DNA of 64,000 nucleotides from Pseudoxanthomonas sp. PXM02 (GTDB lineage Bacteria; Pseudomonadota; Gammaproteobacteria; Xanthomonadales; Xanthomonadaceae), in assembly GCF_014851805.1 (NCBI RefSeq), contig NZ_JACVAK010000001.1:1736001-1800000 (forward strand), written 5' to 3'. This document shows, one piece after another, positions 1 through 8,957 of this stretch. Each line of letters opens with the position of its first letter. The first letter of the stretch is position 1. A model generated the notes under the pieces. It made no database searches, was not told where the DNA came from, and saw only the letters and a list, made by a program, of their open reading frames with translations. Position numbers and translations under genes: made by a program.

Positions 1-1805
1 GCACGCACTTCCTCGAACGCGACGCCGCCGTTGCCGCTGACGTACAACCGGCCACTGATCGCATCGAAGCCGTAGTAGATGCCTTCGTCGACACGGTCGG
101 CTTCCACCACCGCCGTCTTCGGCAACCCTTTCACCGCTTGCCAGCGGCCGCCCATGTCCGCGGTGATCCAGTGGTGTTCGCCATTGCGCGGGCGCCAGAT
201 CGCCCGCTTGCCGTCGGCGGCGAGCGTGATCTGCCCGGCGCCTTCACCGTCCGGCGGCTCGCTCGCAAACGCGGTCCACGTGCGACCGCCGTCGTTCGAC
301 CAGGCACCGCGCACCGCGCCTTCCGGGCGGTTGTGGAAGTAGCCCGTGCGCACCATCAGCTGCGGCGCGCGACCGGCGAATGCAAGACTCTCGGTATTGG
401 AGAAGCGCACACCGGCGAAGCGCTGCTGCGACACGTCGAGCGAGTCGTGCACGAAGCCGTCCACATCGCCCAGCCCGCTGACCAGGTGCGCGCCTTCCGG
501 CGGGCTGGCCAGCGCCAGTGGCACGGTCTCTTCGAAACCGGCCTGCTCGAAACGCCATTGCATGTCCGCACCGCCGTCGAAGGCGCGCGCATTGGTGGAC
601 GCCCACACACCGTAGCCGGTCACGAACAGCAGGCGATCCGGTTCGAACGGATCGATCTCGATGTCCGCCATCCAGTGCGGCTTGGCATCCGACGTCCAGG
701 GGGCGGACGAGTGATCGAACTGCGAACGCGGGAACAGCGCCGTCCACGTGCGGCCGCCATCGAGACTGCGATAGATATCGTCGTGCGGCTGATAGCGGCG
801 GAACGTGCTGGCGATGATGACGTCCGGATTGTCGGCCTGCACCGCGACCGCGCCCCAGCCGAAACCGGCATCGGTCTTCGCGCGCCGTACCGGCGTGATG
901 TCTTCCCAGCGATCGCCGGCCGGATCGAAGCGCCACACCGCGCCATCGGCCATGTTGTTGGGGCCGGGCTCGTCGCCGTAGCTGAGCAGCCAGCGTCCGC
1001 GTGCGTCCCGCACCATGTGGCTGGGCCGCAGACCGACCGGCTGGCCGGGGACGGCTTCCCAGTTCGCGCCGCCATCGCGCGAACGGAACAGGCTGGTCTC
1101 TTTCGTGGACACACCGGCGTACAGCGTCTTCGAGGGCGCGCCACGCGCACCACTCGCCGGATCGAACACCACGAAGGCGATCCCGACCGGCCGAAGGTCA
1201 CGCCAGCCTGCGGCCCACGCCGAACGCGATTTCGCGACAGCAGGGAAACCCTTCACTTCGCGCCACTGCGCACCGGCGTCGTCACTGCGCCATAGACCGT
1301 CGGCGCGCGTGCCGAACATCAGCACGCGGCCATCGTTGGGATCGACGGCGAGGCGTTCGCCGTTGCCGCGGCCCTGTTCGTTGCCACCGAACTTGAACGG
1401 CAGCGCGGTCCGCTGGAACGTCGCACCGCGGTCGCTCGAACGCAGGATCGCGCCGTCCTGTCCACGCTCGTGCAGGTAGGTGCCGACCGCGAGGTAGAGG
1501 CGGTCGGGATCGGACGGATCCAGCGCCAGGCTCTCCACGCCGAAGCGGCCGCTGTCCTCGTGCCCCATCCAGTCCATCAGCGGCTGCCAGCGCCGCTCGG
1601 CCGGCGACCAGCGGTACGCGCCACCGATATCGGTGCGCGCATACAACAAGCCCTTCTCGTGCGGATGGAACACCAGCCCGCTGACGAAGCCGCCTCCGCC
1701 TACCGCGACGTTGCGCCATTGGTAACCGGTGACGTCATCCTTCGCCGCCGCGCCGGGCACCAGCAGGAAAACGGAAAGCGCGAGGATCAGGCGAAGCGTG
1801 AGCAC
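1..1805 (-). CDS. GH74 xyloglucanase (C-terminus outside window)
   Basis: This is the first 601 codons of a secreted glycoside hydrolase family 74 enzyme, which cleaves the beta-1,4-glucan backbone of xyloglucan. The start is GTG at 1805 with AGGAGA just upstream, followed by a Sec signal peptide (hydrophobic LILALSVFLLVPGAAA). The mature N-terminus has the GH74 motifs VAVGGGGFVSGLVFHP, YARTDIGGAYRW (the Asp matches a catalytic Asp of the family) and FKFGGNEQGRGNGERLAVDP. Repeated BNR-type blades (LALDPSDPDRLYLAVG, ILRSSDRGATF, GLWRSDDAG) are what a double seven-bladed beta-propeller requires. It is read in the same direction as the TonB receptor 100 nt upstream and is probably co-transcribed with it. 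Related BNR-repeat proteins exist, but the N-terminal motifs favour GH74 strongly. Family members are usually over 700 residues, so the end lies left of the window. Confidence 0.88.
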   Translation of the reverse strand, partial: MLTLRLILALSVFLLVPGAAAKDDVTGYQWRNVAVGGGGFVSGLVFHPHEKGLLYARTDIGGAYRWSPAERRWQPLMDWMGHEDSGRFGVESLALDPSDPDRLYLAVGTYLHERGQDGAILRSSDRGATFQRTALPFKFGGNEQGRGNGERLAVDPNDGRVLMFGTRADGLWRSDDAGAQWREVKGFPAVAKSRSAWAAGWRDLRPVGIAFVVFDPASGARGAPSKTLYAGVSTKETSLFRSRDGGANWEAVPGQPVGLRPSHMVRDARGRWLLSYGDEPGPNNMADGAVWRFDPAGDRWEDITPVRRAKTDAGFGWGAVAVQADNPDVIIASTFRRYQPHDDIYRSLDGGRTWTALFPRSQFDHSSAPWTSDAKPHWMADIEIDPFEPDRLLFVTGYGVWASTNARAFDGGADMQWRFEQAGFEETVPLALASPPEGAHLVSGLGDVDGFVHDSLDVSQQRFAGVRFSNTESLAFAGRAPQLMVRTGYFHNRPEGAVRGAWSNDGGRTWTAFASEPPDGEGAGQITLAADGKRAIWRPRNGEHHWITADMGGRWQAVKGLPKTAVVEADRVDEGIYYGFDAISGRLYVSGNGGVAFEEVR

Positions 1806-1905
1806 GGTATCTCCTGTCGGGAGGAACAGCCGGTGCGCCGGCAGGATGCGCACCCCCTGCGACGGAACGGCCGGGAAACGTCCGGCCGCTCCGTTCGGTA
1901 CAGCG

Positions 1906-4857
1906 TCAGAACGTGAAGCGCAGCGTCGCGGCGTAGCGACGGTCGTTGACGTACCACGACGTGATGCGCTTGCCGGCACCGTTCTGGTCCATCAGCGTGC
2001 GCTGCTCGGCGTTGTTGAGGTTGTTCATCTCGATGCCGAGCTGCACGTTGTCGGAGAAGCGGTAGAAGATCGAACCATCCAGCTGGCCGAAGCTGTCGCT
2101 GTACACCGGCAGCTTCCACGGGATGCCGCCATCGCCGCCGTTGTAGCCGTTCGGTCCGATCGACAGCAGGTACTCGCTGCGCCAGTTGTAGGCCAGGCGC
2201 ACCTGCCACGGACCCTTCTCGTAGAACGCCGCGACGTTGTAAGAATTCTTCGACAGGCCGTCGGCGGGCAGGTCGTTGAACAGCGAGCCATCGGTGTCTA
2301 CCGGCACCGCGTTCGACGCTGCCGGAATCCGGGTCGAGCTGTCGATGTAGGTGTAGTTGGCCGACATGCCGAAGCCATCGAACGGCGCAGGCAGGAAGTC
2401 GAAGAACTGGTTCCAGCCGATCTCCGCGCCCTGGATCTTCGCCTTGCCGACGTTCACCAGGCGCGAGACGCGGTAGTCGTACTCGTTGCCGTCGACGCCG
2501 GGATAGGCGAGCAGCTCGGTCTGCTGGCGGAAGTAGTCCTTGATGTCCTTGTAGAAGAAGTTCACCCAGGCCATGCCGCCGCGGTCCGGCGCGAAGTACC
2601 ACTCCAGCGACAGGTCGAACTGGTTGGCCTTCATCGGCGTCAGGTACGGGTTGTCGGTGGAGCTGCCCGTGAGCTCCAGGTCTTCCGGCCCCAGTTCGTC
2701 GCCCGGTTGCGGATTGACGCCGTCACGAACGGCCACGCTCAGCACTTGGTAGGCCTGCATGTCGCTGAAGGCCGGACGGGCCACCGCTTTCGACGCGGCG
2801 AAGCGCACGATCCAGTTCTCGGCCGGCTCCCACTTCAGGTTCGCGCTGGGCAGCACGTCGGTGTAGGAGTTCTCCGCCGAGATCGGTTCGGACTGGCCAC
2901 TGCCCAGGTAGGGTGCGAACGCGTTGTTCGGATAGACCAGGTAACCATCGGCGCTGTTCTCGGTACGCACGACGCGCACGCCGACGTTGCCGTCGATACG
3001 CGCATCGTCCATCGCGAAGTTCAGCATCGCGTAAGCCGCGTAGGTCTTCTCGTTCTGCACGTTGCCCCACTGCGGATCGGCGAGGTTGCGCGGGGTGATC
3101 TGGCCATAGCAGCAGGTGTAGTACGGAGCCGCCGCGCCATGGATGTCGAGGTAGCTGTTCGGGAAGCCAAGTGCCGTCGCAAGCACGGGCGAGTAGAACG
3201 ATCCGGGCGTCGACGCGCCGCCGCGGTAGAAATTGTCGAACGTGATCAGGTTGGTGAGGCTGGAATTGACGGTGCCGTTGAGGTCGAGGCCCGGCAGCGG
3301 CACGCCGCCCGGCAACGCCCACCACTGCATCCACGGCTGGAACACGGGCTGCCAGTCGTAGCCGGTGTCGATGCTGTGGGCATCGCGGTCGGTGACGCGC
3401 ACGCCGACCTTGAAGGAATCGAAGAAGTTGCTGTCGAAGCTGTGCTTCAGGTCCGCGCGCCACGCGATCTCGTCGGCCGTGTTGTCGTCCTGGTGGTCCA
3501 TGGTGAACCCCCAGTAGTAGTTCGCGGGGTTCGCGGTGAACTGGTTGTCCACGCCGATGCGCGGCACGCCATGGCCCAGGTCGATGTCGATGTACGGCAC
3601 GTTGAGGCCCAGCGACACGGTGGAATCCAGTGCCTCGGTGTTCGCCTTGATGTACTGCAGGTCGGTCGAGAATTCGGTGCGGTCGCTGACCAGCCACTTC
3701 AGGCCGAACGAGTAATCGGTGGTGTCGGACTTGCGGTGCGAGGCACGGATGTCGGTGCCCATCGGGATATCGCCGTTCGAGCGCAGGCGGCCGGAGACGA
3801 AGACGTTGCCGTCCAGTTCGTACGGCTCGCTGGCATCGATACGCACCTGCAGAGGATCGTTGGAGACAAAGATCGCGTCCTCGTACCAGAGCTCGTCGTA
3901 GCGGCTTTGGAAGGCCGTGGCGAACAACTCGAGGTCGTCGTTCGGGCGCCACTGCAGCGCGACATATGCGCCCTGGCGCTCGCGTTCGTACTCCAGCGTG
4001 CGCCAGTCGGCACCACGCGGCAGCCAAAGACTCTCGTTGGTGCCGTCGTTGTTGAGGTCGGAGTTGGCGGTGTTGAAGAACGGCCGCACGAACATGCCGT
4101 CGGTACGCGTGGCCAGTTCGGAATGGGCGAGGTTGACCAGGATGCCGAACTCGCCTGCGTCGGTGTCCCAGCGGTTGCTGAAGAGCACCGAGCCCGCGGG
4201 CTTCACCTTCTCGGCGAAGTCGCCACGGTTGGCGCTGAACGACATGCCGAACCGGCTGCCCTCGATGTCGAACGGCATGAAGGTGCGCAGGTCGACGCTG
4301 CCGCCGAGGCCGCCTTCGATCATGTCGGCCTTCTGGTTCTTGTAGACGTCCACGCCCGCCATCAGCTCGGCAGGCACGTCCTGGAAGCTGAGCGCACGAC
4401 CGCCCGAGGCGGAGAAGCTGTCGCGGCCGTTGAGTTCGGAGCGTACCTGGGTCAGGCCGCGCACCTGCACGCCACCGCCTTCGGCGGAGAAGTGTTCCGG
4501 ATCACCGACGGTCAGGAAGCGGTCGATGGTGACGCCGGGAATGCGCGACAGCGTCTCGGTGACGCTGCGATCGGGCAGCGCGCCGATGTCGAGTGCGGTG
4601 ACCGAATCGACGAAGGTGTCGGCGTCGCGCTTGATGTCCTGCGCCCGGTACACCGAACCGCGGATGCCGGTGACGACGACGGCATCGAGTTCGGTCGCCT
4701 TCTCTTCATCCTGCTTGGGCGCAGCGGCGTCCTGGGCGTACGCGGGCGCCGCCAGCATCAGGGCGATGCCGAGCGCGAGCACAGTGGGTTGCAGCTTGCG
4801 GCCTTCGGAACGGCCGGCACGAACGGCCGCCGTAGGGCGACGCTGGAGCGTTGACAT
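1906..4857 (-). CDS. TonB-dependent receptor, probably for xyloglucan oligosaccharides
   Basis: 983-residue outer-membrane TonB-dependent transporter of the large carbohydrate type found in xanthomonads. The start is ATG at 4857, preceded by GGGAGGGA; the longer in-frame reading upstream lacks a signal peptide at its start. Residues 1-41 form a signal peptide ending AYA. A TonB box follows (LDAVVVTG, about 58-65), then a plug domain (ALPDRSVTETLSRIPGVTIDR). The C-terminus is a typical final beta-strand ending RRYAATLRFTF. Substrate is inferred only from the neighbours: GH74 100 nt downstream, two GH43 enzymes and galactose catabolism on the other strand. It would import xyloglucan fragments into the periplasm. 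Confidence 0.93.
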   Translation of the reverse strand: MSTLQRRPTAAVRAGRSEGRKLQPTVLALGIALMLAAPAYAQDAAAPKQDEEKATELDAVVVTGIRGSVYRAQDIKRDADTFVDSVTALDIGALPDRSVTETLSRIPGVTIDRFLTVGDPEHFSAEGGGVQVRGLTQVRSELNGRDSFSASGGRALSFQDVPAELMAGVDVYKNQKADMIEGGLGGSVDLRTFMPFDIEGSRFGMSFSANRGDFAEKVKPAGSVLFSNRWDTDAGEFGILVNLAHSELATRTDGMFVRPFFNTANSDLNNDGTNESLWLPRGADWRTLEYERERQGAYVALQWRPNDDLELFATAFQSRYDELWYEDAIFVSNDPLQVRIDASEPYELDGNVFVSGRLRSNGDIPMGTDIRASHRKSDTTDYSFGLKWLVSDRTEFSTDLQYIKANTEALDSTVSLGLNVPYIDIDLGHGVPRIGVDNQFTANPANYYWGFTMDHQDDNTADEIAWRADLKHSFDSNFFDSFKVGVRVTDRDAHSIDTGYDWQPVFQPWMQWWALPGGVPLPGLDLNGTVNSSLTNLITFDNFYRGGASTPGSFYSPVLATALGFPNSYLDIHGAAAPYYTCCYGQITPRNLADPQWGNVQNEKTYAAYAMLNFAMDDARIDGNVGVRVVRTENSADGYLVYPNNAFAPYLGSGQSEPISAENSYTDVLPSANLKWEPAENWIVRFAASKAVARPAFSDMQAYQVLSVAVRDGVNPQPGDELGPEDLELTGSSTDNPYLTPMKANQFDLSLEWYFAPDRGGMAWVNFFYKDIKDYFRQQTELLAYPGVDGNEYDYRVSRLVNVGKAKIQGAEIGWNQFFDFLPAPFDGFGMSANYTYIDSSTRIPAASNAVPVDTDGSLFNDLPADGLSKNSYNVAAFYEKGPWQVRLAYNWRSEYLLSIGPNGYNGGDGGIPWKLPVYSDSFGQLDGSIFYRFSDNVQLGIEMNNLNNAEQRTLMDQNGAGKRITSWYVNDRRYAATLRFTF

Positions 4858-5143
4858 GGATGTTCCCTCCCAGGACACATGACAAGCGATTGAGTTTTGG
4901 TCCCGACCCGCGGATGTCTGTGCATCGCGTGACCGGATGAAGCGTCCGGCGATGGCGGCCCCCGGCCGTGCTCGTCGGTGTTGCGGTCGCCTCCGTGGCG
5001 GATGTCGCGCCGGCTCCGGGCGATCAACCGGTGGCCGTGGGACCACCGTTATGTGACTGCGGCGGGAGCATAGGCGGCGCTGACATGCCGGACCAATGAA
5101 ATATTGATCGCCAGCTATATCGAACGCGCATACATGGCCAGCG
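4858..5143. promoter_or_regulatory. Intergenic region with candidate TonB-receptor promoter
   Basis: 286 nt with no gene lie between the LysR 3' end and the TonB receptor start. On the minus strand a TTGGTC (5095-5090) and a TATGCT (5071-5066) are separated by 18 nt and form a plausible sigma-70 promoter. That would give a leader of about 200 nt. The area around 5095-5125 is the most AT-rich part. No operator can be assigned with confidence. Confidence 0.3.
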
Positions 5144-6145
5144 TCAGTCGCCGGCCCCTTCGCCCACGAGGGGTGCTTCGCCGGCCCGGGAGGGATCGGG
5201 CTCGGCATACAGCCGGCGGGCCGTGGCCCGCAGCGCGTCCAGCACGCGCTCGGCCCCCGGCGACAGCAGCTGGTCGCGGCGGCGGATGATGCCGAAGAAC
5301 TCCATGCGCACGCCCAGCTCGATCGGCAGCACGCACATCTGCCCGGTCTGCAGGTACGGGCCGACCGACTCGGCCGGCAGCGCGGTCAGCAGGTCGCTAT
5401 GCCGCAGCAGATGGATGATCACGGGCAGCGACGCGGTTTCCACGATGTTCTGCGGCGGCGGCTGGCCGTGCTCCAGGAACACCGCATCCAGTCGCGAGCG
5501 CAGCACGCTGGCGGCCGGCGGCATGATCCAGCCGTAGTCGGCCAGATCGGCATGGGTGATGCGCGGACGCCGGGTGAGCGGATGGCCGGCGCGCACGATG
5601 ACCGCGTGCGGCTCGTCGGCCAGCGGTTCGAAATCCAGTTCGCCCGCACCTTCCGGACCCATGATGCGGCCGACCACGATGTCGAGTTGGCCATCCAGCA
5701 GCTTGGCGACCAGCGGCCGGCTGTAGTCCATCTCCACACGGATCAGGATGTCCGGGAAGTCGCGCTTCACCGCGGCGATGGCCTGCGGCACCAGGTTGGT
5801 CCCCGGATTGACCACCGTGCCGATGGCGGCCTGGCCCATCCGTCCACTGCGCAGCGCGGCGATCTCGTCATGGGCGCGGCCGATTTCCGACAGCGCCGAA
5901 CGCGCCCGGCGGATCAGGACCTGGCCGTACCACGTGGGTTCCACGCCGCGCGCATGGCGCTCGAACAGCGGCACGCCGAGCAGGCTCTCCATCTCCGCCA
6001 GCAGCTTGGACGCGGCGGGCTGGGTCATGTTGGCGGCTTCGGCAGCGCGCAGGACCGAGCGCTGTTCGTACAGGTGCAGCAGCAGCGTCAGATGGCGGGT
6101 CTTCAGGCGGGTGGCGCCGAACCAGCCGGTGGTGGGATGGACCAT
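5144..6145 (-). CDS. LysR-family transcriptional regulator
   Basis: 333-residue LysR-type regulator. The N-terminal winged HTH is clear (LKTRHLTLLLHLYEQRSVLRAA..MTQPAASKLLAEME). It is followed by a two-lobed effector domain of the GbpR/Cbl-like subgroup, which responds to sugars or sugar acids in related bacteria. The start is ATG at 6145 with GGAGG six nt upstream. The gene is divergent from the dgo-type operon and lies behind the TonB receptor promoter. This is the classical position for a regulator of both, with galactose, galactonate or a xyloglucan fragment as an inferred ligand. A palindrome in the intergenic region (6187-6217) is a candidate binding site. Confidence 0.93.
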   Translation of the reverse strand: MVHPTTGWFGATRLKTRHLTLLLHLYEQRSVLRAAEAANMTQPAASKLLAEMESLLGVPLFERHARGVEPTWYGQVLIRRARSALSEIGRAHDEIAALRSGRMGQAAIGTVVNPGTNLVPQAIAAVKRDFPDILIRVEMDYSRPLVAKLLDGQLDIVVGRIMGPEGAGELDFEPLADEPHAVIVRAGHPLTRRPRITHADLADYGWIMPPAASVLRSRLDAVFLEHGQPPPQNIVETASLPVIIHLLRHSDLLTALPAESVGPYLQTGQMCVLPIELGVRMEFFGIIRRRDQLLSPGAERVLDALRATARRLYAEPDPSRAGEAPLVGEGAGD

Positions 6146-6186
6146 GGAAGCCTCCGCGTGGGTGACCTATTCGTGTGCGGAATAGC

Positions 6187-6217
6187 CTATGACAAAAATT
6201 TCATTTGTCGTACATAG
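6187..6217. promoter_or_regulatory. Candidate LysR operator/promoter between divergent genes
   Basis: An AT-rich island in otherwise GC-rich DNA carries the inverted repeat GACAAA (6191-6196) and TTTGTC (6204-6209) around a 7-nt centre. CTAT (6187-6190) and ATAG (6214-6217) flank it imperfectly. It lies 42 nt upstream of the LysR start, the usual place for an autoregulatory LysR site. Function is inferred from position and symmetry only. Confidence 0.45.
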
Positions 6218-6359
6218 ATGCCCACGCGAGGCTATGCCACGCTTCAAACGCGGCCCGGCGGCGACATCCCGCCGACCGCGAGGGGATGCCCCGGGGACGG
6301 CCGGCACAGGTCCGCCACGGGAGATCCCCGCATCCGATCCACGCCGGGAGGAGGGTCCC

Positions 6360-6440
6360 ATGGCGACACCGCAGTTCGACGGCACCCCGCGTGCCGCCGC
6401 CCACGTCGCGTCCACGCCGCCCGGCGACCCGCGCCCGTGA
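6360..6440 (+). CDS. 26-codon leader ORF coupled to the galactose dehydrogenase gene
   Basis: A short reading frame begins with ATG at 6360 behind the strongest Shine-Dalgarno in the area (GGGAGGAGG, about 5 nt spacing). It ends at TGA 6438-6440, overlapping the GTG start (6437-6439) of the SDR gene as GTGA. The product would be a Pro/Ala-rich 26-residue peptide with no recognisable domain. The SDR start itself has no good ribosome site, so translation of the SDR probably depends on ribosomes finishing this ORF. It could also be the remnant of a longer N-terminus after a frameshift. SDR proteins normally begin just before the Rossmann motif, which argues against that. Confidence 0.4.
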   Translation: MATPQFDGTPRAAAHVASTPPGDPRP

Positions 6441-7177
6441 GCACGCGCCTCTCCGGCAAGATCGCCATCGTCACCGGCGCCGCCAGCGGTATCGGCGCGG
6501 CGACCGCGCGCCTGTTCGCGCACGAAGGCGCCACCGTCATCGGCCTTGATCGCCAGCCTGCGACCGCGGGCGACGACGGCGTGATCCACCACCTCGCCGA
6601 CATCACCGATGCGGCCGCGGTCGATGCCGCCGTGCGCGAGGTTCGCGAACGCCATGGCCGCATCGACGTGCTGGTCAATAACGCGGGCGCGGATGTGTTC
6701 GCCGATCCGCTGTCGTTGCCGGACGAAGAGTGGGAACGCTGCCTTGCACTGAACCTCAAGGGTGCGTGGCATGTCTGCCGCGCGGTGCTGCCGGCGATGC
6801 TGGCGCAGGGTGCAGGCTCCATCGTCAACATCGCATCGGTGCACGCGCACAAGATCATCGCCGGCTGCTTCCCGTATCCGGTCGCGAAGCATGGGCTGAT
6901 CGGACTGACCCGGTCGCTCGGCATCGAGTACGCCGCGCATGGCATCCGGGTGAACTCCATCTCGCCCGGGCTGATCCTGGTACCGCGCATCGAGGCGTGG
7001 TTCGAACGCGAACCCGGCACCCGCGAGAAGCAGACCGCGCTGCTGCCGCCACAACGCATCGGCACGCCCGAGGAGGTCGCGTACACCGCGCTGTTCCTCG
7101 CCAGCGACGAAGCGCGCTTCATCAACGCCACCGACATCACCATCGATGGCGGTCGCTCGCAGGTCTACCACGACTGA
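6437..7177 (+). CDS. SDR-family dehydrogenase, probable D-galactose 1-dehydrogenase
   Basis: 246-residue short-chain dehydrogenase/reductase with a TGAASGIG cofactor motif near residue 12, NNAG, a catalytic Ser in IVNIASV, and the YPVAK (YxxxK) pair. The start chosen is GTG 6437 because it puts the Rossmann motif where the family has it. It is the first enzyme of an operon with dgoA, dgoD, a lactonase and dgoK. The expected step is oxidation of galactose (or a closely related sugar) to its lactone with NAD(P). The substrate is inferred from the operon. SDRs of the same type also act on L-fucose, arabinose and sugar acids. Confidence 0.88.
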   Translation: MSTRLSGKIAIVTGAASGIGAATARLFAHEGATVIGLDRQPATAGDDGVIHHLADITDAAAVDAAVREVRERHGRIDVLVNNAGADVFADPLSLPDEEWERCLALNLKGAWHVCRAVLPAMLAQGAGSIVNIASVHAHKIIAGCFPYPVAKHGLIGLTRSLGIEYAAHGIRVNSISPGLILVPRIEAWFEREPGTREKQTALLPPQRIGTPEEVAYTALFLASDEARFINATDITIDGGRSQVYHD

Positions 7178-7181
7178 TTGC

Positions 7182-7805
7182 ATGGACGCGCCCGCCCTTC
7201 CCTTCGCCCTGCCGCTGATCGCGATCCTGCGCGGCATCACGCCGGCCGACGTGCCGGCGCACGTGGACGCACTGGTGGAAGAGGGCTACGACGCGATCGA
7301 GATTCCGACCAACTCGCCCGAGTGGCAGCGCAGCGTGCGCGTGGCGGTGGACATGTTCGGCGCCCGCGCGATGATCGGTGCGGGCACCGTGCTGACGACC
7401 GCGGACGTCGATGCGCTGGTCGCCGCCGGCGGTCGCCTGATGGTGAGTCCGAATACGCGGCCGGCGGTGATCCGTCACGCCGTCGATCGCGGCCTGCACG
7501 TCGCCGCCGGTTTCGCTACCGCGACCGAGGCCTTCGACGCGCTCGACGCCGGCGCGCAGACGCTCAAGCTGTTTCCCGCTTCCCTCTACGGACCGGCGAT
7601 GGTGCGCGCCCTGCGCAGCGTGCTGCCGCCCGTTCCCCTCTTCGCCGTCGGTGGCGTCACGCCCGACACCCTATCCGGCTACCTCTCAGCCGGCTGTCAG
7701 GGCGCCGGCATCGGCGGCGAACTTTACAAGCCCGGCCAGGCGGTCGAGCACACGCGCGACCACGCGCGGCGCTTCCGCCAGGCCTACCTGGACCACGCCG
7801 CATGA
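7182..7805 (+). CDS. dgoA: 2-dehydro-3-deoxy-6-phosphogalactonate aldolase
   Basis: 207-residue class I aldolase of the KDPG/KDPGal family. It splits 2-keto-3-deoxy-6-phosphogalactonate to pyruvate and glyceraldehyde 3-phosphate in the cytoplasm. Visible motifs are IAILRGITP, the active-site stretch [18 protein letters not shown], the Schiff-base lysine in LKLFPAS, and AVGGVTP near the C-terminus. The TNSP variant is typical of DgoA rather than Eda. It starts 4 nt after the SDR stop and overlaps dgoD by ATGA. It is the last chemical step of the pathway encoded here. Confidence 0.95.
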   Translation: MDAPALPFALPLIAILRGITPADVPAHVDALVEEGYDAIEIPTNSPEWQRSVRVAVDMFGARAMIGAGTVLTTADVDALVAAGGRLMVSPNTRPAVIRHAVDRGLHVAAGFATATEAFDALDAGAQTLKLFPASLYGPAMVRALRSVLPPVPLFAVGGVTPDTLSGYLSAGCQGAGIGGELYKPGQAVEHTRDHARRFRQAYLDHAA

Positions 7806-8953
7806 AGATCGTCCGCCTCACCACCTACCACGCGGCACCGCGCTGGCTGTTCCTCAAGGTGGAAACCGACGAGGGCGTCACCGGCTGGGGCGAACCGGTC
7901 ATCGAAGGGCGCGCCGATGCGGTGCAGGCGGCGGTGCATGAACTGGCCGACTATCTGGTCGGCCAGGATCCCGCGCGCATCAACGACCTGTGGCAGGTGC
8001 TGTATCGCGGCGGTTTCTACCGTGGTGGCGCAATCCTGATGAGCGCCATCGCCGGCATCGACCAGGCGCTGTGGGACATCAAGGGCAAGGCGCTCGGCGT
8101 GCCGGTGTACCAGCTGCTGGGCGGACTCGTGCGCGAGCGCATGAAGACCTATCGCTGGGTCGGTGGCGACCGTCCTGCCGACATCGTTGCGCAGATGCAG
8201 CGCTACCGCGCGCAGGGCTTCGACACGTTCAAGTTCAACGGCACCGAAGAACTGAAGCTGATCGACAGCCCGCGCGCGATCGACGCCGCCGTCGCCAAGG
8301 TCGCGGCGATCCGCGAGGCGATGGGCGACCGTGTCGACTTCGGCATCGACTTCCACGGCCGCGTCAGCGCACCGATGGCGCGCGTGCTGCTGCGCGAACT
8401 GGCACCGTTCAAGCCGCTGTTCGTCGAAGAGCCGGTGCTGCCGGAACAGTGGGAGTACTACCGCCCGCTGTCCGACGCGACTTCGATCCCGCTCGCCGCC
8501 GGCGAACGCATGTACTCGCGCGCGGAGTTCAAGCCCGTGCTGGCGGCCGGTGGACTGGCGATCCTGCAGCCCGACCTGTCGCATGCAGGCGGCATCACCG
8601 AGTGCGTGAAGATCGCCGCGATGGCCGAAGCGCACGACGTGGCGCTGGCGCCGCACTGCCCGCTCGGCCCGGTGGCGCTGGCCGCCTGCCTGCAGGTGGA
8701 CTTCGTCGCGCACAACGCGATGCTGCAGGAACAGAGCATCGGCATCCATTACAACGAAGGCGCCGACCTGCTGGATTACGTCGTCAACAAGGACGACTTC
8801 CGTTGCGACGACACCGGCAGCATCGCCGCGTTGCCGAAGCCCGGTCTGGGCGTGGAGATCGACGAGGATCGCCTGATCGCCGCGAACCGGCAGCCGCCGC
8901 GTTGGCGCAATCCGCTGTGGCGGCATGCCGATGGCAGCGTGGCCGAGTGGTGA
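7802..8953 (+). CDS. dgoD: D-galactonate dehydratase
   Basis: 383-residue enolase-superfamily dehydratase converting D-galactonate to 2-keto-3-deoxygalactonate. Landmarks are the mandelate-racemase N-cap ([20 protein letters not shown]) and metal ligands in DFHGR, EEPV and GERMYSR. The C-terminal half carries [13 protein letters not shown] and APHCPLGP, matching DgoD closely. ATG 7802 overlaps the dgoA stop. Length equals the family norm of about 382. A gluconate-type specificity is less likely given the adjacent DgoA and DgoK. Confidence 0.95.
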   Translation: MKIVRLTTYHAAPRWLFLKVETDEGVTGWGEPVIEGRADAVQAAVHELADYLVGQDPARINDLWQVLYRGGFYRGGAILMSAIAGIDQALWDIKGKALGVPVYQLLGGLVRERMKTYRWVGGDRPADIVAQMQRYRAQGFDTFKFNGTEELKLIDSPRAIDAAVAKVAAIREAMGDRVDFGIDFHGRVSAPMARVLLRELAPFKPLFVEEPVLPEQWEYYRPLSDATSIPLAAGERMYSRAEFKPVLAAGGLAILQPDLSHAGGITECVKIAAMAEAHDVALAPHCPLGPVALAACLQVDFVAHNAMLQEQSIGIHYNEGADLLDYVVNKDDFRCDDTGSIAALPKPGLGVEIDEDRLIAANRQPPRWRNPLWRHADGSVAEW

Positions 8954-8957
8954 TCGC

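Noticed and set aside
1729-4854. 1041-codon open frame antisense to the TonB receptor
   Set aside because: The opposite strand encodes a full receptor with signal peptide, TonB box and plug; the antisense frame has only low-complexity Val/Arg/Gln-rich sequence, a usual artefact of GC-rich codon use.
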